Shown here: piece after piece, positions 9,881 to 20,147 of the stretch
Position numbering within the stretch: the first letter of the stretch is position 1
Layout of the letters: each line of letters starts with the position of its first letter
DNA from: Adiantum capillus-veneris
Taxonomy: Eukaryota; Streptophyta; Polypodiopsida; Polypodiales; Pteridaceae
NCBI GenBank assembly: GCA_014529385.2
Contig: CM043952.1
Location: 52,932,619-52,996,618 of the forward strand
DNA length: 64,000 bases
Reading direction: 5' to 3'
The notes under the pieces: generated by a model
The model's input: the letters and a program-made list of their open reading frames with translations, nothing else
Database searches by the model: none
Told to the model about the DNA's origin: nothing
Program-made: the position numbers and the translations under genes

Positions 9881-10711
9881 TTACCTATTCAAGGCCAGAA
9901 ACCCAATTCTATAAGTTCTTGAAATGTAGTCATTTTCCATTGTGTTGGTCTTTGGATGCACCATTTTGTCGAGTAGGTTGACATACTTTGGCTCCTCTTG
10001 ACTTGCTTGTCGAGTGACTGAGGTAGTATTTGCGTTATCTTCCATGAGAAGCAATCGTTGATGTGTTTGGGTTCTTTGTGATTGAGTTTCCACTATCAAT
10101 TTTGGAACCCACTTTGTCTTTGGTCCTTGTATGACCGTCTTTGGCATTTTACCTTCTTCGATAATTTGATGGACACTACGCTTCGGTAGCCATAACTGAT
10201 TGTTTCCATTGTAGAAGCCTTGATTTTGGAGTTGATGACGAGGTATCCATCTAGAGATTGCGGCGGCCTTGGTTGCAATGGGCTTCTGTTGGTTGTTGAT
10301 TGTCTTTGCTTGCTTTGGGGTAGAAGCTTGTGCTGCATGATTTCTCTTGGTTGTCCCAGATTGAGCTACAATTTTTGGTAACCATATTTGAGTGTTACCT
10401 TCATAAAATCCTTGTGCTTCGAGTAGCTTGACTGGAATCATCCGCTGCTTCACCTGTTTGTGTTGGGTAGCTTTGTTGAAGTCTGACTTTGAAACCCATA
10501 CTTTTTGTGTTGGCCACTTGGAAGGTCTTTTCTTCTGGCTTTTGTTGTTTTTCTTTCTCTTGCTTGGGTTGTTTGTCCATCGTTGATATCTCAGCTTGCT
10601 CTTTGTAAAATTTCTTCCTTGAGGTGAGTAGATCCAGCCTGTTAGTTTAGGCTTTTTAGCCCAAACATTAGCGTTTGCTGAGCAGTGATTGACTCGTTTG
10701 ATGCTACCCAC
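9881..10711 (-). CDS. Trp-Pro-Lys repeat ORF, 276 codons
   Basis: This is a very basic, Gln/Lys/Asn-rich ORF with no known catalytic motif. It contains a degenerate repeat of the type W-[IVL]-[PS]-[KR] followed by Q-G-F-Y-[EN]-G-N-x-Q-[IL]-W-L-P-K. Two clear copies of the longer unit occur about 70 residues apart, plus several single WVPK/WVSK motifs. Linkers of this WVPK style occur between gag and pol domains of some plant retroelements, but I cannot name the family. It has an internal start and lies downstream of the retropepsin-like segment at 10855-11466. Probably part of a second element joined to B. Confidence 0.45.
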   Translation of the reverse strand: MGSIKRVNHCSANANVWAKKPKLTGWIYSPQGRNFTKSKLRYQRWTNNPSKRKKNNKSQKKRPSKWPTQKVWVSKSDFNKATQHKQVKQRMIPVKLLEAQGFYEGNTQIWLPKIVAQSGTTKRNHAAQASTPKQAKTINNQQKPIATKAAAISRWIPRHQLQNQGFYNGNNQLWLPKRSVHQIIEEGKMPKTVIQGPKTKWVPKLIVETQSQRTQTHQRLLLMEDNANTTSVTRQASQEEPKYVNLLDKMVHPKTNTMENDYISRTYRIGFLALNR

Positions 10712-10854
10712 CCTGTCACCTTTTGTTGTTGAGGCTGAAGTTGTGCTTCATGTTTCCAAACTGGGTCTTTGACTTGGATGTGTTCTTTGGACACTAGCAC
10801 TTGGTTTATTCTCTTCGGCTTCTTCCTAATGCTTTGATGTGATGGAAACTTTGG

Positions 10855-11466
10855 TTAATAGACTTTTTGTTTCGGTTTCCATTGCATTGTCGATGGTTTG
10901 TCTCTTGATGTAGAGGCTTCGCGGGAAATTTGATGGAAGCTCATTGAAGGTAAAGTCGTTTTGCAAGGTTGATATACTTCAGTGTTTACCTTTGCTTTAC
11001 CTTTTTGAGTGATGGTTGGCGATTTCTTCTCCGCATGGATTTGAGAAGCTTCATAAACTATTACAGTTGTTGTTGTTGAAGCTTTTAATTGTTGTTGAAA
11101 GAAGGTGTTTCTCCAACTTTCTATCAGGACCAGACTCTCCTTGATATGATGGAAGTCAATTATGTGCAAAGTATCCTTGTACTCCCCGGTACTCAACTTC
11201 AATACGGCCTCGGCCACTCCAAAGATAGGAATTGGCGTTTTAGAACTTGTGAATAATATCTCTTCTTAGCTCTTTGATTGGTGGCTTTCCCATGATGATC
11301 CACGTTCATAAGTCATTAGATTCTTTGTTGCTTTTGGATCTATCACAGCTGAACATGTGATTTGAGTCATGTTTCTCCGCATATGCTGAATTTGATCATC
11401 ATAGGAGACAATCGATCTTCTTCCTTGTCCTTGTTCTTCTTTTTTAATCTTGCATTTTTTGAACAT
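10855..11466 (-). pseudogene. Second retropepsin-like segment joined to B
   Basis: Two ORFs (11266-11466 and 10855-11217) are offset by a short break. The first carries ITCSAVIDPKATKNLM, which fits the retropepsin active-site pattern D-[SP]-x-A-T-x-[NH]-[FL], though the Gly of DSG is replaced by Lys. The second has LIESWRNTFF where the usual I-L-G-x-x-W-L lies. This is a different protease from B's own DSGVG site at 12179-12409. A second element's PR/linker therefore seems to begin at about 11440-11466. Confidence 0.4.
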
Positions 11467-12145
11467 TTGACGTTGAATTTGGAAACTTTTTTCCTTCGTT
11501 TGCTTTCATTTTTACTTTTTCTGGAGTGAGCTTCTTTGAAACATCTTTTGTCGATTCTCCAGGGATATCAATAATGGCATATTCTCGTTGCTGCTCTACT
11601 TCCTTCATGTGCACTTTGGCATCATGCTCCATGACGTAGCTATTTGTTTTACCTTTTCTGCTTTCACACTCACAAACCTCGTTAGCTTCCTTCAACACCT
11701 TTATTGTAAATAAGGGAGTTATTTCATAGCCATCTTCATCACAAAATTTGGTGTATGTCACCTCATTTACGCAGACATCAATAGTCGCCAATATTTGATC
11801 CCATCCAAAGGGTTCAAATAACTCCTCTAGAAATGGCTCAAGTACATATGTCTCATCTTCTACTAAACGCTCTAGGATGCAATCTTGCTTTCTAAGGCTT
11901 TCACTCTCAGGAGCTCCGTACATCCAAATATGCGCTTTGCTTTTGAAATCAATTGTGGAGTTTAATTCTTCCCTCGGGGTTCGTTCTACATCTCTATAAC
12001 TATGATCTTTGACACTAATTTTTGTACTGACCTCGTTGTGTCTCAGGTAGATATAGTCATAGCCCCAGTCTTGTACCATTTTCAGCTGACGCATGAATGG
12101 TTTGCGGAATATGATATCAAAGTTGCTGCTCTCGTCAAAATTCAT
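11444..12145 (-). CDS. Post-protease linker ORF of B
   Basis: This 233-codon ORF is homologous along most of its length to 24428-25432 in element C. Shared blocks include RPFMR-L-KMVQDWGYD-IYLR, a W-MYGA/W-MCGA segment, CILER followed by acidic residues, and TKFCD-DGYD/E. It begins with the protease C-terminal signature, where GRPFM reads RKPFM here (loss of G-R). The acidic linker then runs toward the position where C has RT. Conservation between B and C shows that it belongs to the family, but its role is unknown. Confidence 0.7.
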   Translation of the reverse strand: MNFDESSNFDIIFRKPFMRQLKMVQDWGYDYIYLRHNEVSTKISVKDHSYRDVERTPREELNSTIDFKSKAHIWMYGAPESESLRKQDCILERLVEDETYVLEPFLEELFEPFGWDQILATIDVCVNEVTYTKFCDEDGYEITPLFTIKVLKEANEVCECESRKGKTNSYVMEHDAKVHMKEVEQQREYAIIDIPGESTKDVSKKLTPEKVKMKANEGKKFPNSTSNVQKMQD

Positions 12146-12178
12146 TATGGCAAAGGTATGCTCATACTTGATGCTACA

Positions 12179-12409
12179 CTAGGATACAATGGTTTGTTCT
12201 AATATTCCAATCGGTTTCTCCACGTATACATTTGTAAATTGCAGTTTCATTCGAGTTTTTGTAAGAGCAAGCTTTTCCCATTTTTTCCATATTTCTTTGG
12301 TTGCAATGGCAATTCCTACCCCACTATCTAATATAGCAACAGTCTTTATGCCTTTGTACTCAAGTGGTAAGGTGGTGTTTCCTTCTTCTCCTTCACAGTA
12401 GTCACCCAC
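12179..12409 (-). pseudogene. Aspartic protease of B
   Basis: Retropepsin with an intact active-site loop, VAILDSGVGIAIATKEIW. It is preceded by GDYCEGEEGNTTLPLE, which is shared with element C (GEYCEGEDGNTTLPVE). A frame break and stop before 12145 separate it from its C-terminal GRPF-type motif. Its substrate would be the element polyprotein. Confidence 0.75.
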
Positions 12410-12558
12410 CTTATTTACTGGTATTGGCTTTGTCTATGGCTTCTTAGGCAAGGTGTCATCCATGTTTTTGTCCGCAAGTTGGTGAAGAGATTTTCAGGCC
12501 CATTTTTTCCAGGTTTTGCCCATTTGGCCCCATAGATGCAGTCTAATTTTTAGTAGCT

Positions 12559-13117
12559 CTAAGAGATAAAGTGTGATTGTATAGGAGAAGACATCAATTC
12601 ATGCAAGCTCTTGGTATCTATCATTTTTGGTGTGGCTTTCCACTGAGAAAGTACCATTTTAACCTCGAATTTTGTCTCGTGTTCTCCTATGAAAGATGGA
12701 AAAATCTTTAGAGAGCGTGGTTTACTCTCTTCAGATGCGACAGACCCAACATCTCCATATAAAGATCGTACATCTCCTGGGAAGAATTTTTGATACATGT
12801 TTATCTCAGGGATAGGTGTTGACTGTAACATAGCACTACCATCTTTTTGGTTTCTGGTCGATTTTCAATTGTGGCCACGGTTCCTCTACCTCTGGAATAG
12901 GCACCGCTACTTGTGAGCCCACCCCATATGTGGTATTGGCTACTTCCCTTGTATCTAAAGGTGCCTCAACTCCTGGCTCTTCCTCTTTGTTTACAATACC
13001 ACGACTTTCCAATTCTTGGACTTTATCGCGGATTAGCACCTCCATTTCTGGAACATCTGGAATATGTGGTTTCATAAGAGTTTGGGTCTTTTGGATGAGC
13101 TCCTTGCACATTTGCAA
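12559..13117 (-). pseudogene. Gag-protease spacer of B
   Basis: Two ORFs (12836-13117 and 12559-12831) are separated by a short break. The second shares SLK-x-[FL]-PS-[FY]-[IL]-GE-[HY]-E-x-K-[FS]-EV with element C (about 25880-25960). The first shares the M-C-[KR]-x-[LM]-I helical start with C's 26228-26440. The segment is acidic and rich in Pro/Glu, with no catalytic residues. It connects the zinc knuckles with the protease. Confidence 0.55.
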
Positions 13118-13471
13118 CCTCTCTTTTCATACCCTGGATGAGGATACGTCAGCCATCTATCCTCCTGGGTTTGGTTGGTCTTTGATCTAGCTTCATAAGC
13201 TTTCAAGATCGCATCCAAAGGTTCAAAGACTTTATCGACCAAAATTGAACCTCCCGAGTTAGTCTTTGACTCTTTAGGTCCCTTTGCATTTTCGTTCCTT
13301 TCTTACTCTTGTCTAAGTTGCTCTCTTGTTTGATTCAATTTAATTTCCAAATCATCTTTCTCCTACAGCCTCTTCGCTTTCATTTTGTCTTGTTTGGCTT
13401 TTCATGATCTTCTTCCAAAAGTTCTCACCGATATATTCTCAATTTCTGTTTGAACATGCAATGTGGCTTCT

Positions 13472-13846
13472 TCAACTGGTTTGTTCAGCTTCTTGAGCTT
13501 GAGCTCGAGTCATCACCTGTAAAGGAATGGTGGGGTCTATCTCAGATCCGCTTGAAGAAGGCATCATGCCTAAAACGTTCATTGTTGCTTTCCCTTTGTA
13601 ATCTGGATTTTTAGCACAGTGTTGGCGTAGATGATCTATTCCACAATGTTCACAAAATACGAATAATTCGATTTGTGGACCCTTGTTTGGACAATTTCGT
13701 GCCCAATGATCACCTCCACACTTATAGCATGGACCTTCTTGTTTCATAACTGGTGATCCAGCTAATGGTTGTTCTTGCCTGGTAAGAATATTCTTCAAAC
13801 CATACTCCTGATGATTGGCTATGAAGATAAGAGTATTCGCATCCAT
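13472..13846 (-). pseudogene. Nucleocapsid part of gag, element B
   Basis: Two consecutive CCHC zinc knuckles bind RNA: CYKCGGDHWARNC and CEHCGIDHLRQHC. Both are intact CX2CX4HX4C. A third, degenerate knuckle upstream (CNTYGGDHPTPWC, about 13980-14020) has lost its second Cys. The segment ends in an IPLQVMTRAQ stretch that matches element C on either side of E's insertion point. Confidence 0.8.
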
Positions 13847-13945
13847 AGAGTACTAGTTTTTCATGAGTTGTGGCACGTGCGTTGGGTGAGTGTAGTTGAC
13901 TATCACTCTACCATCGTTTAGAAGATGCGGTTGTTGTCCTAACAT

Positions 13946-14269
13946 TTAATGCGGCTTTGGTTGAGTGCTACACCATGGAGTGGGATGATCCCCTCCATAA
14001 GTATTACATCTCCTCAATTGAGGTTGGTGTACATTCAAGTTTTGTTTGTAGCCTTGGTTTATTCTTCTAATCACCCCCTTGACCACTTTATCAATGATTG
14101 GTTCCCAAGGAGTTTGAACATCCTTCTTTGTTGTTGATTCGCTCTTCGGAGATGAGGCACTACTAGTCGTGTTGTCTGTATCTTCACTCACCTCTCTGTA
14201 GGTCTTACAATTGTCAACTAGATATAGAGCTTCTCTAGTGACTTGCGCAAATGTCGTGCATCCTTTCAA
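13946..14269 (-). pseudogene. Middle gag of B
   Basis: This contains the block E-A-L-Y-L-V-D-N-C, shared with element C (about 34700-34760), followed by a Ser/Thr/Lys linker and the degenerate first knuckle. It is out of frame with the N-terminal ORF 14330-14842. Confidence 0.65.
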
Positions 14270-14329
14270 GTGTAGGTCCTTTTGAGAGTTTCATTCCTCA
14301 AGCCCTCTATGAAGAGAACTGATAATCTC

Positions 14330-14842
14330 TCATCTTGTGGTAGCTCTCTCACAGTACATATCTCTATGTATTGTTTGAAGCAAAGCAGAGTTTCCTTCAC
14401 TCTTTCGTTTGTTTTTTATTTTTGTCTGGAAGCAAGTAGAGATTGGAGCACCCTTATATGTGTACCGTTCTAAGTCAATTGGATCGACAAGTTTGTACTC
14501 ATGTCCATACTTATCTACCATCAAAACTTGCACTTCATTGGCATCTGTATACGTGAATGCATAGAGGTTCTTATGGGTAGTCAACTCTCGAGCATAGGGC
14601 TCTACACACTTGTAGAAGATATATGGAACTCCGTTTGTGAATCTATATAAGCCCTCAAGAGCATAATCTGTAAGCACTCTCATGGATTCATTGGCTCTAA
14701 TGAATCTCACGTTCGGTTTGTTGATCAGACGATGCTTCTCCTCTAGGTATTCTCCCAATCCCCCAGTTGTCGGCATTGCAGTGTTTTTCATATCTTTGAG
14801 TGGAGTAGAAAACCCTGGTGGTGGATGATTTCGCATGATCAA
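14330..14842 (-). pseudogene. N-terminal gag of B with internal deletion
   Basis: This starts MIMRNHPPP and shares with element C's gag the block [AL]-F-[TS]-Y, then V-D-[KR]-Y-x-x-E-Y-K near the end. Where C continues into the conserved retrotransposon-gag capsid domain (34845-35249), B jumps to sequence matching C's end of that domain. Most of the capsid domain is therefore deleted. A protein from this copy could not assemble normally. Confidence 0.6.
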
Positions 14843-15279
14843 GGATCACTCAAGGTTCTCAGGATAGCCTCTTACAAGCCCAACTTGGTTTTGTGAAACT
14901 TATCCCTTTTTTCCCTTGGTAAGGTCTCTCAAAAGTTAGGAATTTGTGACTTTTTTGGTCTCTAGAAACTAGTTATGGGTACCCTAAAAGTTTGGAATTA
15001 GGAAACGTAGTAAAATTCAGATTGAGGTGTCTGCTATTGCCCGCAAGCTTTTTTCCTAGCTATACCTGACTCAATTTGGAGTTGTCTATCAAAAGTTAGA
15101 GCAATTTTAGTGAATTGCACTTGAAACAGCACCCAAAACAGCTCCAAGATCAGATTACAAGAACTTTGGCTTGTATCTTGGCCTCTAGAAGGTATTTTCA
15201 GCTCAGACTTGAGATTTGGGATGTCCTCAAGTATGTCTACAAGATCACCAAGTCAGATACTCCCACTATACTAAGAGGT

Positions 15280-17123
15280 ACATGGATCACGATCCATGTT
15301 CCTCTGACAAATTTTTTTTCAAATTTTCCCAAATCTTGAATGTGTGTAGACAAGTTCATATACAAGCTATGTACCAATTTTCATCAAATTCTAAGGTTGA
15401 GGTACATGGATCGCTATCCATGTTCAACCAAATATAGACTTGTCCTCTTAGGAGTTTGTTCATGACTATGTCCACAAGCTAAATCTCAACTCTTTTTGAA
15501 TTTGGACTTGGTTTGACAGGTCAAATGCCTAGTACAAGGTCTGCACTGCAATTTTCTTTCTTCACCTGTTTTCTCTCTTTTGACCCAAATTTGCTCAATT
15601 TTTTTCAAAATTAGACTTGGGGATATGTTTCCTTGTGTATGGACTACTGATCTGAAAAATTTCAAGTCAAGCTGTCACTATGGGCACATGGCTCGCGATC
15701 CATGTTTGGAGCTCAAATTGACTTCTCTTAATACCATCAGATTCAACATGATTAGGAGGTCCTATGGTATCAATTTTTCTGAAAATGGACCTCGGATTGA
15801 AAGTTAGGTCAGTTTTGACACTTGCACAGAGTACTTAGCAGTTCTGGGCTTTTGGTCTAGTTTTTGGTATCCAAATTCACTTTTGAAAAAACCACTAAAT
15901 TCCTTCTTATGTCCTCTAGCTATGGTGCAGATATGGTATTAGTCTGTGACAAAGGAACATGGATCGCGATCCATGTACCTATGTGTCAGATTGCACTAAA
16001 ACTTGGCACACAGCTTGTCTTTGGTCTCCTGATCCCTGCTATATAGTTTTTGTGTGATTTGGACTTGTTTAGGTCAGGCAAAAGTCAATCCATAGGTCTG
16101 TTTTAGGGTTTTCACCTTGAACAGTTTATGGCACTTTTGATGACTTTTTTGGATTTTTTGACAAAATTTCTTTGGGGACTTTTGTTTACAATGGTCTACG
16201 CTATAGGCCGGAAAAGTTTCTGTCCAAAAATTTCTCAGAGGTACATGGATCGTGATCCATGTTTCACCACTTTTTGATCTGAATTTTGGTATGCTGATAG
16301 CTTATAATGCTTGTAGCTTGCTTCACATATCTTTTTGAATTTGGATCAGTTTTGCCCCACCAAAACTGACTTCTACAGTCTGTTGCGGCAGTTTTGAAAA
16401 TGTTCTGTTTTTGGCTCTTTTGACCACTTTTCACAACTTTTTTGTATTTAGTTCTTTTGGGAAAAGTGTTTGTCTATGTCTCAGCTACCTACTTCTCAAA
16501 TCTCATGCAAAAATATTTCAAAATTTTTTCATGAGGTACATGGATCGCGATCCATGTTTGGAAGCCAAATTGATTTTTCTTGGTACCATTAGAATCACCA
16601 TGTTTACTAGATGCTATGGTATCAAAAGTTTTGGATTTGGACTAGTTTTTGTCATTCAAAAGCAAGTTTTTATGTCTGTCTTGCGATTTTTGACTAGTTT
16701 TTGTATTTGGCTATTTTGATCAACTTTTGTCAACTTTTTGCTGTGGTCCCTTTTGGAAAAGTTTTTCCACTAGTTATCAAGAATGTACTTGTCAAATATT
16801 AGCCTCAAATGTCAAAAAGGTACATGGATCGAGGTCCATGTTTGACAGCATTTTTCATGAATTTTGGTCTGTTAGTTCTTTATGCCCTGTAGAAACCAAA
16901 TATTAACCCTTTTTCAATTTGGGTCCCAAAATCTCAAGATTTGCTCAATTTTGTGTTTGCAATGCCTGTTTTGGTTGTTTTTCCCCTAACAATCGATTAT
17001 GATATGATTTTTGACTTTTTCTTTCAAGAAAACTTGATCAAAGCAATATCCCACTAATGCTTACTGTCACTGATCATTTTTCACCAAAAATGGTCACTGG
17101 GGTACATGGATCGCGATCCATGT
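15280..17123 (-). repeat. Palindrome array in the leader of B (8 sites)
   Basis: Eight copies of a 20-bp palindrome (consensus ACATGGATCGCGATCCATGT) start at 15280, 15404, 15686, 15957, 16243, 16538, 16822 and 17104. The gaps are 124, 282, 271, 286, 295, 284 and 282. Three copies (15957, 16538, 17104) are perfect. The others carry one change, or two at 16822. The array fills the leader between PBS and gag. The DNA between sites is a degenerate tandem repeat: 15706-15780 resembles 16558-16630 (three periods apart) and 16263-16310 resembles 16842-16890. Each site can form a perfect hairpin in RNA or DNA. No ORF spans the array. Confidence 0.9.
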
Positions 17124-17652
17124 TCCTCCACAGAATCTTGCCAAACTTTCTAAATTGCTTCTAGAGAGTTTGTTAATGCCTTTGATCCAGAAATTTTAGA
17201 ATTTGGATCACTTTTAAGGTCTTTACCATCAAATTTTTGAAATTTCAAAGTTATGGTCATTTCGGTCAAAATATGGTTTTCACCTTTTTTTTCTCTCAAT
17301 CTTTTATCCCAAATTTGATGGTGGTAGTTTCTACTTATCCTACTCCTAAGTACTGAAATGAAACATGAAACAAAAACAAACAGAATGGTACAAAATAAAG
17401 TCGAAACGAAAAACGATACAGTACTCTAAAAGCATAGAGAAAATCAAAGAATGAAATGCTTTTGGCTATCTCACTCACAACCCTCTTTACTTCTCAAGAA
17501 TATATCTAGCAAGTCCTCGACTTCTAGACTCTATCAAGCACTAAACCCCATGTCTAGCTGCTTCACTGCTAAAGTGTAAATGGAATGGAGAGACAAATCT
17601 TCAAAAAAGAACGCTCTAAATATGCACTAGGTCATTCACCATCTAAGGATCG
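17124..17652 (-). other. Leader of B between PBS and first palindrome
   Basis: Non-coding and AT-rich. No further palindrome or ORF is seen. This is the PBS-proximal end of the transcribed leader. Confidence 0.5.
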
Positions 17653-17672
17653 TATCCACGGCAACGGCGCCA
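17653..17672 (-). other. tRNA-Asp-type PBS of B
   Basis: The plus strand reads ATCCACGGCAACGGCGCCA, which differs at one base from the plant tRNA-Asp 3' end (...ATCCCCGGCAACGGCGCCA). It therefore acts as a PBS on the minus strand. One base separates it from the LTR, as in element C. Confidence 0.85.
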
Positions 17673-17673
17673 A

Positions 17674-18568
17674 TGTTAGCAGGTCGCCGTGACGGACGTC
17701 TGCAACATAGCTTTTTGGCACTAACATAATGTCAATACTCAGATAGGTGAATCGGATGGGGCACTAAGTCTCTTTGAGATCATCAATCTCAAGAAGTGAA
17801 CCTTAACAAGAAATCACACTAACTCAACACTCAAATGATCAGAGAAATCTGCATATGTCCTTCTCACAACTATAGGTCATCATGCCATTTTGCCACTCGA
17901 ATGGACTCAAAATGCAACGAAACTTTAGGAGGAGGTCTAGGACTCCTGGGGGCACTATCTTACCAACTCTGGTCGCAATCCGATAAGGTACCAATATCAC
18001 GATAATGAAAAAGGTCCTGAAACCTACATATCAGTCCAGAAAGGTCGCCCTATGGTCTAAGAACACTCTCCTATGGTCAAAACAACTAAAAACAATGATT
18101 TAAGCATTCAAATCTGCAACTAAGGCTCACAGACATGTAGTCGTGAACCACAATAAACTCACAATGTTTACACTTAACTTAAAGAGCAAAGAGAGAGGAA
18201 CACAATGCAAGTTTCAGATTTGAAAAATGATTACCCAATCATTAGAAAAGTCGATTACAAGTTTGGAGCAGCTCGTAGCTTGGGCATACGTTTTTTGAGC
18301 TCCCTCTTTTCTTCTAAAGATAAGTCTTCCTTCACATTAAGGTTATTGACATTTATACATAGGGCATTCTAAATGGCCAGTGGCCGGCTTACACGGACCT
18401 TTACAATTATCATTACATCATTAGAACTCAAGAAATTTACGTGTTACTCTAGAATTAGGATTTACATAGAGTATTATTACACTAGCTCGACAAGATTAAT
18501 AGATTACAAATGTGGTGTCCGGCTACATGTTCGGCCATATGGACGCCCGTTCGGTTTGTCCTCAAACA
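17674..18568 (-). repeat. 5' LTR of element B
   Basis: The inner edge is fixed by the PBS at TG 17674-17675. The outer edge is taken at the CA at 18567-18568, where recognisable RT sequence of another element begins five bases later. The start (TGTTAGCAGGTCGCCGTGAC) is related to element C's LTR start at 38153. No second copy exists in the window, so the length (~895 bp) is inferred. Confidence 0.6.
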
Positions 18569-18572
18569 GCAA

Positions 18573-19255
18573 GGTTCATAATCCCAGTGGAGACCACCGA
18601 ATGGGTGAGTCCAGTAATAGTCAGCCCAAAGAAGGATGGAAATTGGAGGATTTGTATAGATTTTAAACCCTTAAATGCAGCCACTAAGAAAAACCCATAT
18701 CCTCTTCCATTCATCAATCAGATCTTGGATTCAGTGGGGCAGGTTATGAGAGGTATAGTGTGTGATGGTTTTTTAGGCTATTTTCAATTGAATATTGCTC
18801 TTAAAGACCGAACAAAGACAAAATTCATTACGCCATGGGGTTATCCCAGTGGAGACCACCGAATGGGTGAGTCCAGTAGTAGTCAGCCCAAAGAAGAATG
18901 GAAATTGGAGGATTTTTGTAGATTTTTAACCCTTAAATGCAGCCACTAAGAAAAACCCATATCCTCTTCCATTCATCGATCAGATCTTGGATTCAGTGGC
19001 AGGTTATGAAAGGTATAGTGTGTGATGGTTTTTGAGGCTATTTTCAATTGAAGATTGCTCTTAAAGACCGAACAAAGACAAAATTCATTATACCATGGAA
19101 TTGTTATTGCTACACAGTATTGCCATTTGGGTTAACAAATGAACCATCCTTCTATCAAGAGAGAGCAAATTGGGTATTGGCACTATTCATTGGTAGTTGT
19201 GTTAAAGATTTTATGGACGACTTTTGTGTCTATAGGAATAGGGCTAAACACCATG

Positions 19256-19258
<3 letters not shown>
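18573..19258 (+). pseudogene. A-type RT fragment with internal tandem duplication
   Basis: The sequence from the fingers (TEWVSPVIVSPKKDGNWR) through motif A (CDGFLGYFQLNIAL) to PWG is present at 18581-18842 and again at 18843-19103. The second copy then runs on through motif B (LPFGLTNEPSFY) and an intact FMDDF box near 19210, ending just before a CT microsatellite. It belongs to the family of element A but is less frameshifted at motif A. It lies directly outside B's LTR. Confidence 0.85.

Positions 19259-19300
<42 letters not shown>
19259..19300. repeat. (TC)n microsatellite
   Basis: Forty-two bases of TC repeat mark the right end of the RT fragment. Confidence 0.95.
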
Positions 19301-19302
<2 letters not shown>

Positions 19303-20147
19303 GCTTATCTCTTGCCATGGCAAATCTCAATTACTATCCTCTCTAGCTATTGTCACCGAATAAACATCTTGGATCTTGCACCATCCTTCTTGCCTCCATC
19401 TCAATATACACAGCAAACGTACTTCAATGAATCATAGAACAACACATCAAAGAAAATTGATCGAGCAAAAATGGTGCAAGTAGAGTGAGCAAGTCAAAAC
19501 CACATTAATAGCCTCCTAATTGTTTTCATACAATGGTAGTAAAAATATAAAGTCTGAAAACAAAAAAAATGTATGTCAAAAGATGTACATAGAAAGTGAC
19601 ATGTGCAAGAAAAAGTGGTGTACTTTTAATAAGCTTTCCATGAGAGAAAACAAAACATCACGTGTAAATTTGAATCCTAACAATGTTAAAAGTTACATTT
19701 AAAAGTTGAGCATTGTGAACAAATGGCATAAGATTATTTTTATTCATTTTTATAGAATTCTACTTGAGGACAAGAGAGAACTAAGCTAAACTTTCCACAA
19801 TCTTAAAGCCCCAATGTTTTAAAATAGAAGCATACCATGAGGTTGAGCTTAAAAAACATCAGGCACGATCAACAATCCGGCATATAGACATCATTGACAT
19901 AGGGGTGGAGATCATGGTGGAGTGTGGACTTTGGGCATGCCATCAAAGGGTCCACCACATAACCATTCACAACACAAACCTTCATTGGCCCATACAAAAA
20001 ACAATGCGAACCAAAAGGCACCTGCCATTAAGTAAAAATTTTACATAAGCAAGCCTCACGCATATAAACATGAAAGATCTTCTAAGAAAGTACGCATACC
20101 TATCTTAAAAGACAATTAAAATGCACTTCAAGCTCTACTTTTTCAAG
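19301..20147. other. No recognisable feature
   Basis: AT-rich sequence with short chance ORFs only (for example 19520-19702). I see no domain, repeat or splice pattern I can support. Confidence 0.4.

Larger units (their letters stand above)
9881..18568 (-). mobile_element. Gypsy element B, RT-less, with palindrome leader
   Basis: Read on the minus strand: LTR (18568-17674), tRNA-Asp-type PBS, ~2.8 kb leader carrying the palindrome array, gag, spacer, protease and linker. The linker is homologous to that of element C down to about 11444. After that point the sequence does not continue into RT as it does in C, but into a second retropepsin-like stretch and a Trp-Pro-Lys repeat ORF. No RT, RNase H, integrase or 3' LTR is found. 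The element is either non-autonomous and chimeric, or truncated against another element. The left boundary is not defined by an LTR. Confidence 0.75.

Noticed and set aside
15280-17123. CRISPR-like array
   Set aside because: The repeats are 20-bp palindromes with ~265-bp spacers that are themselves repeats, inside a plant retrotransposon leader. No cas genes.
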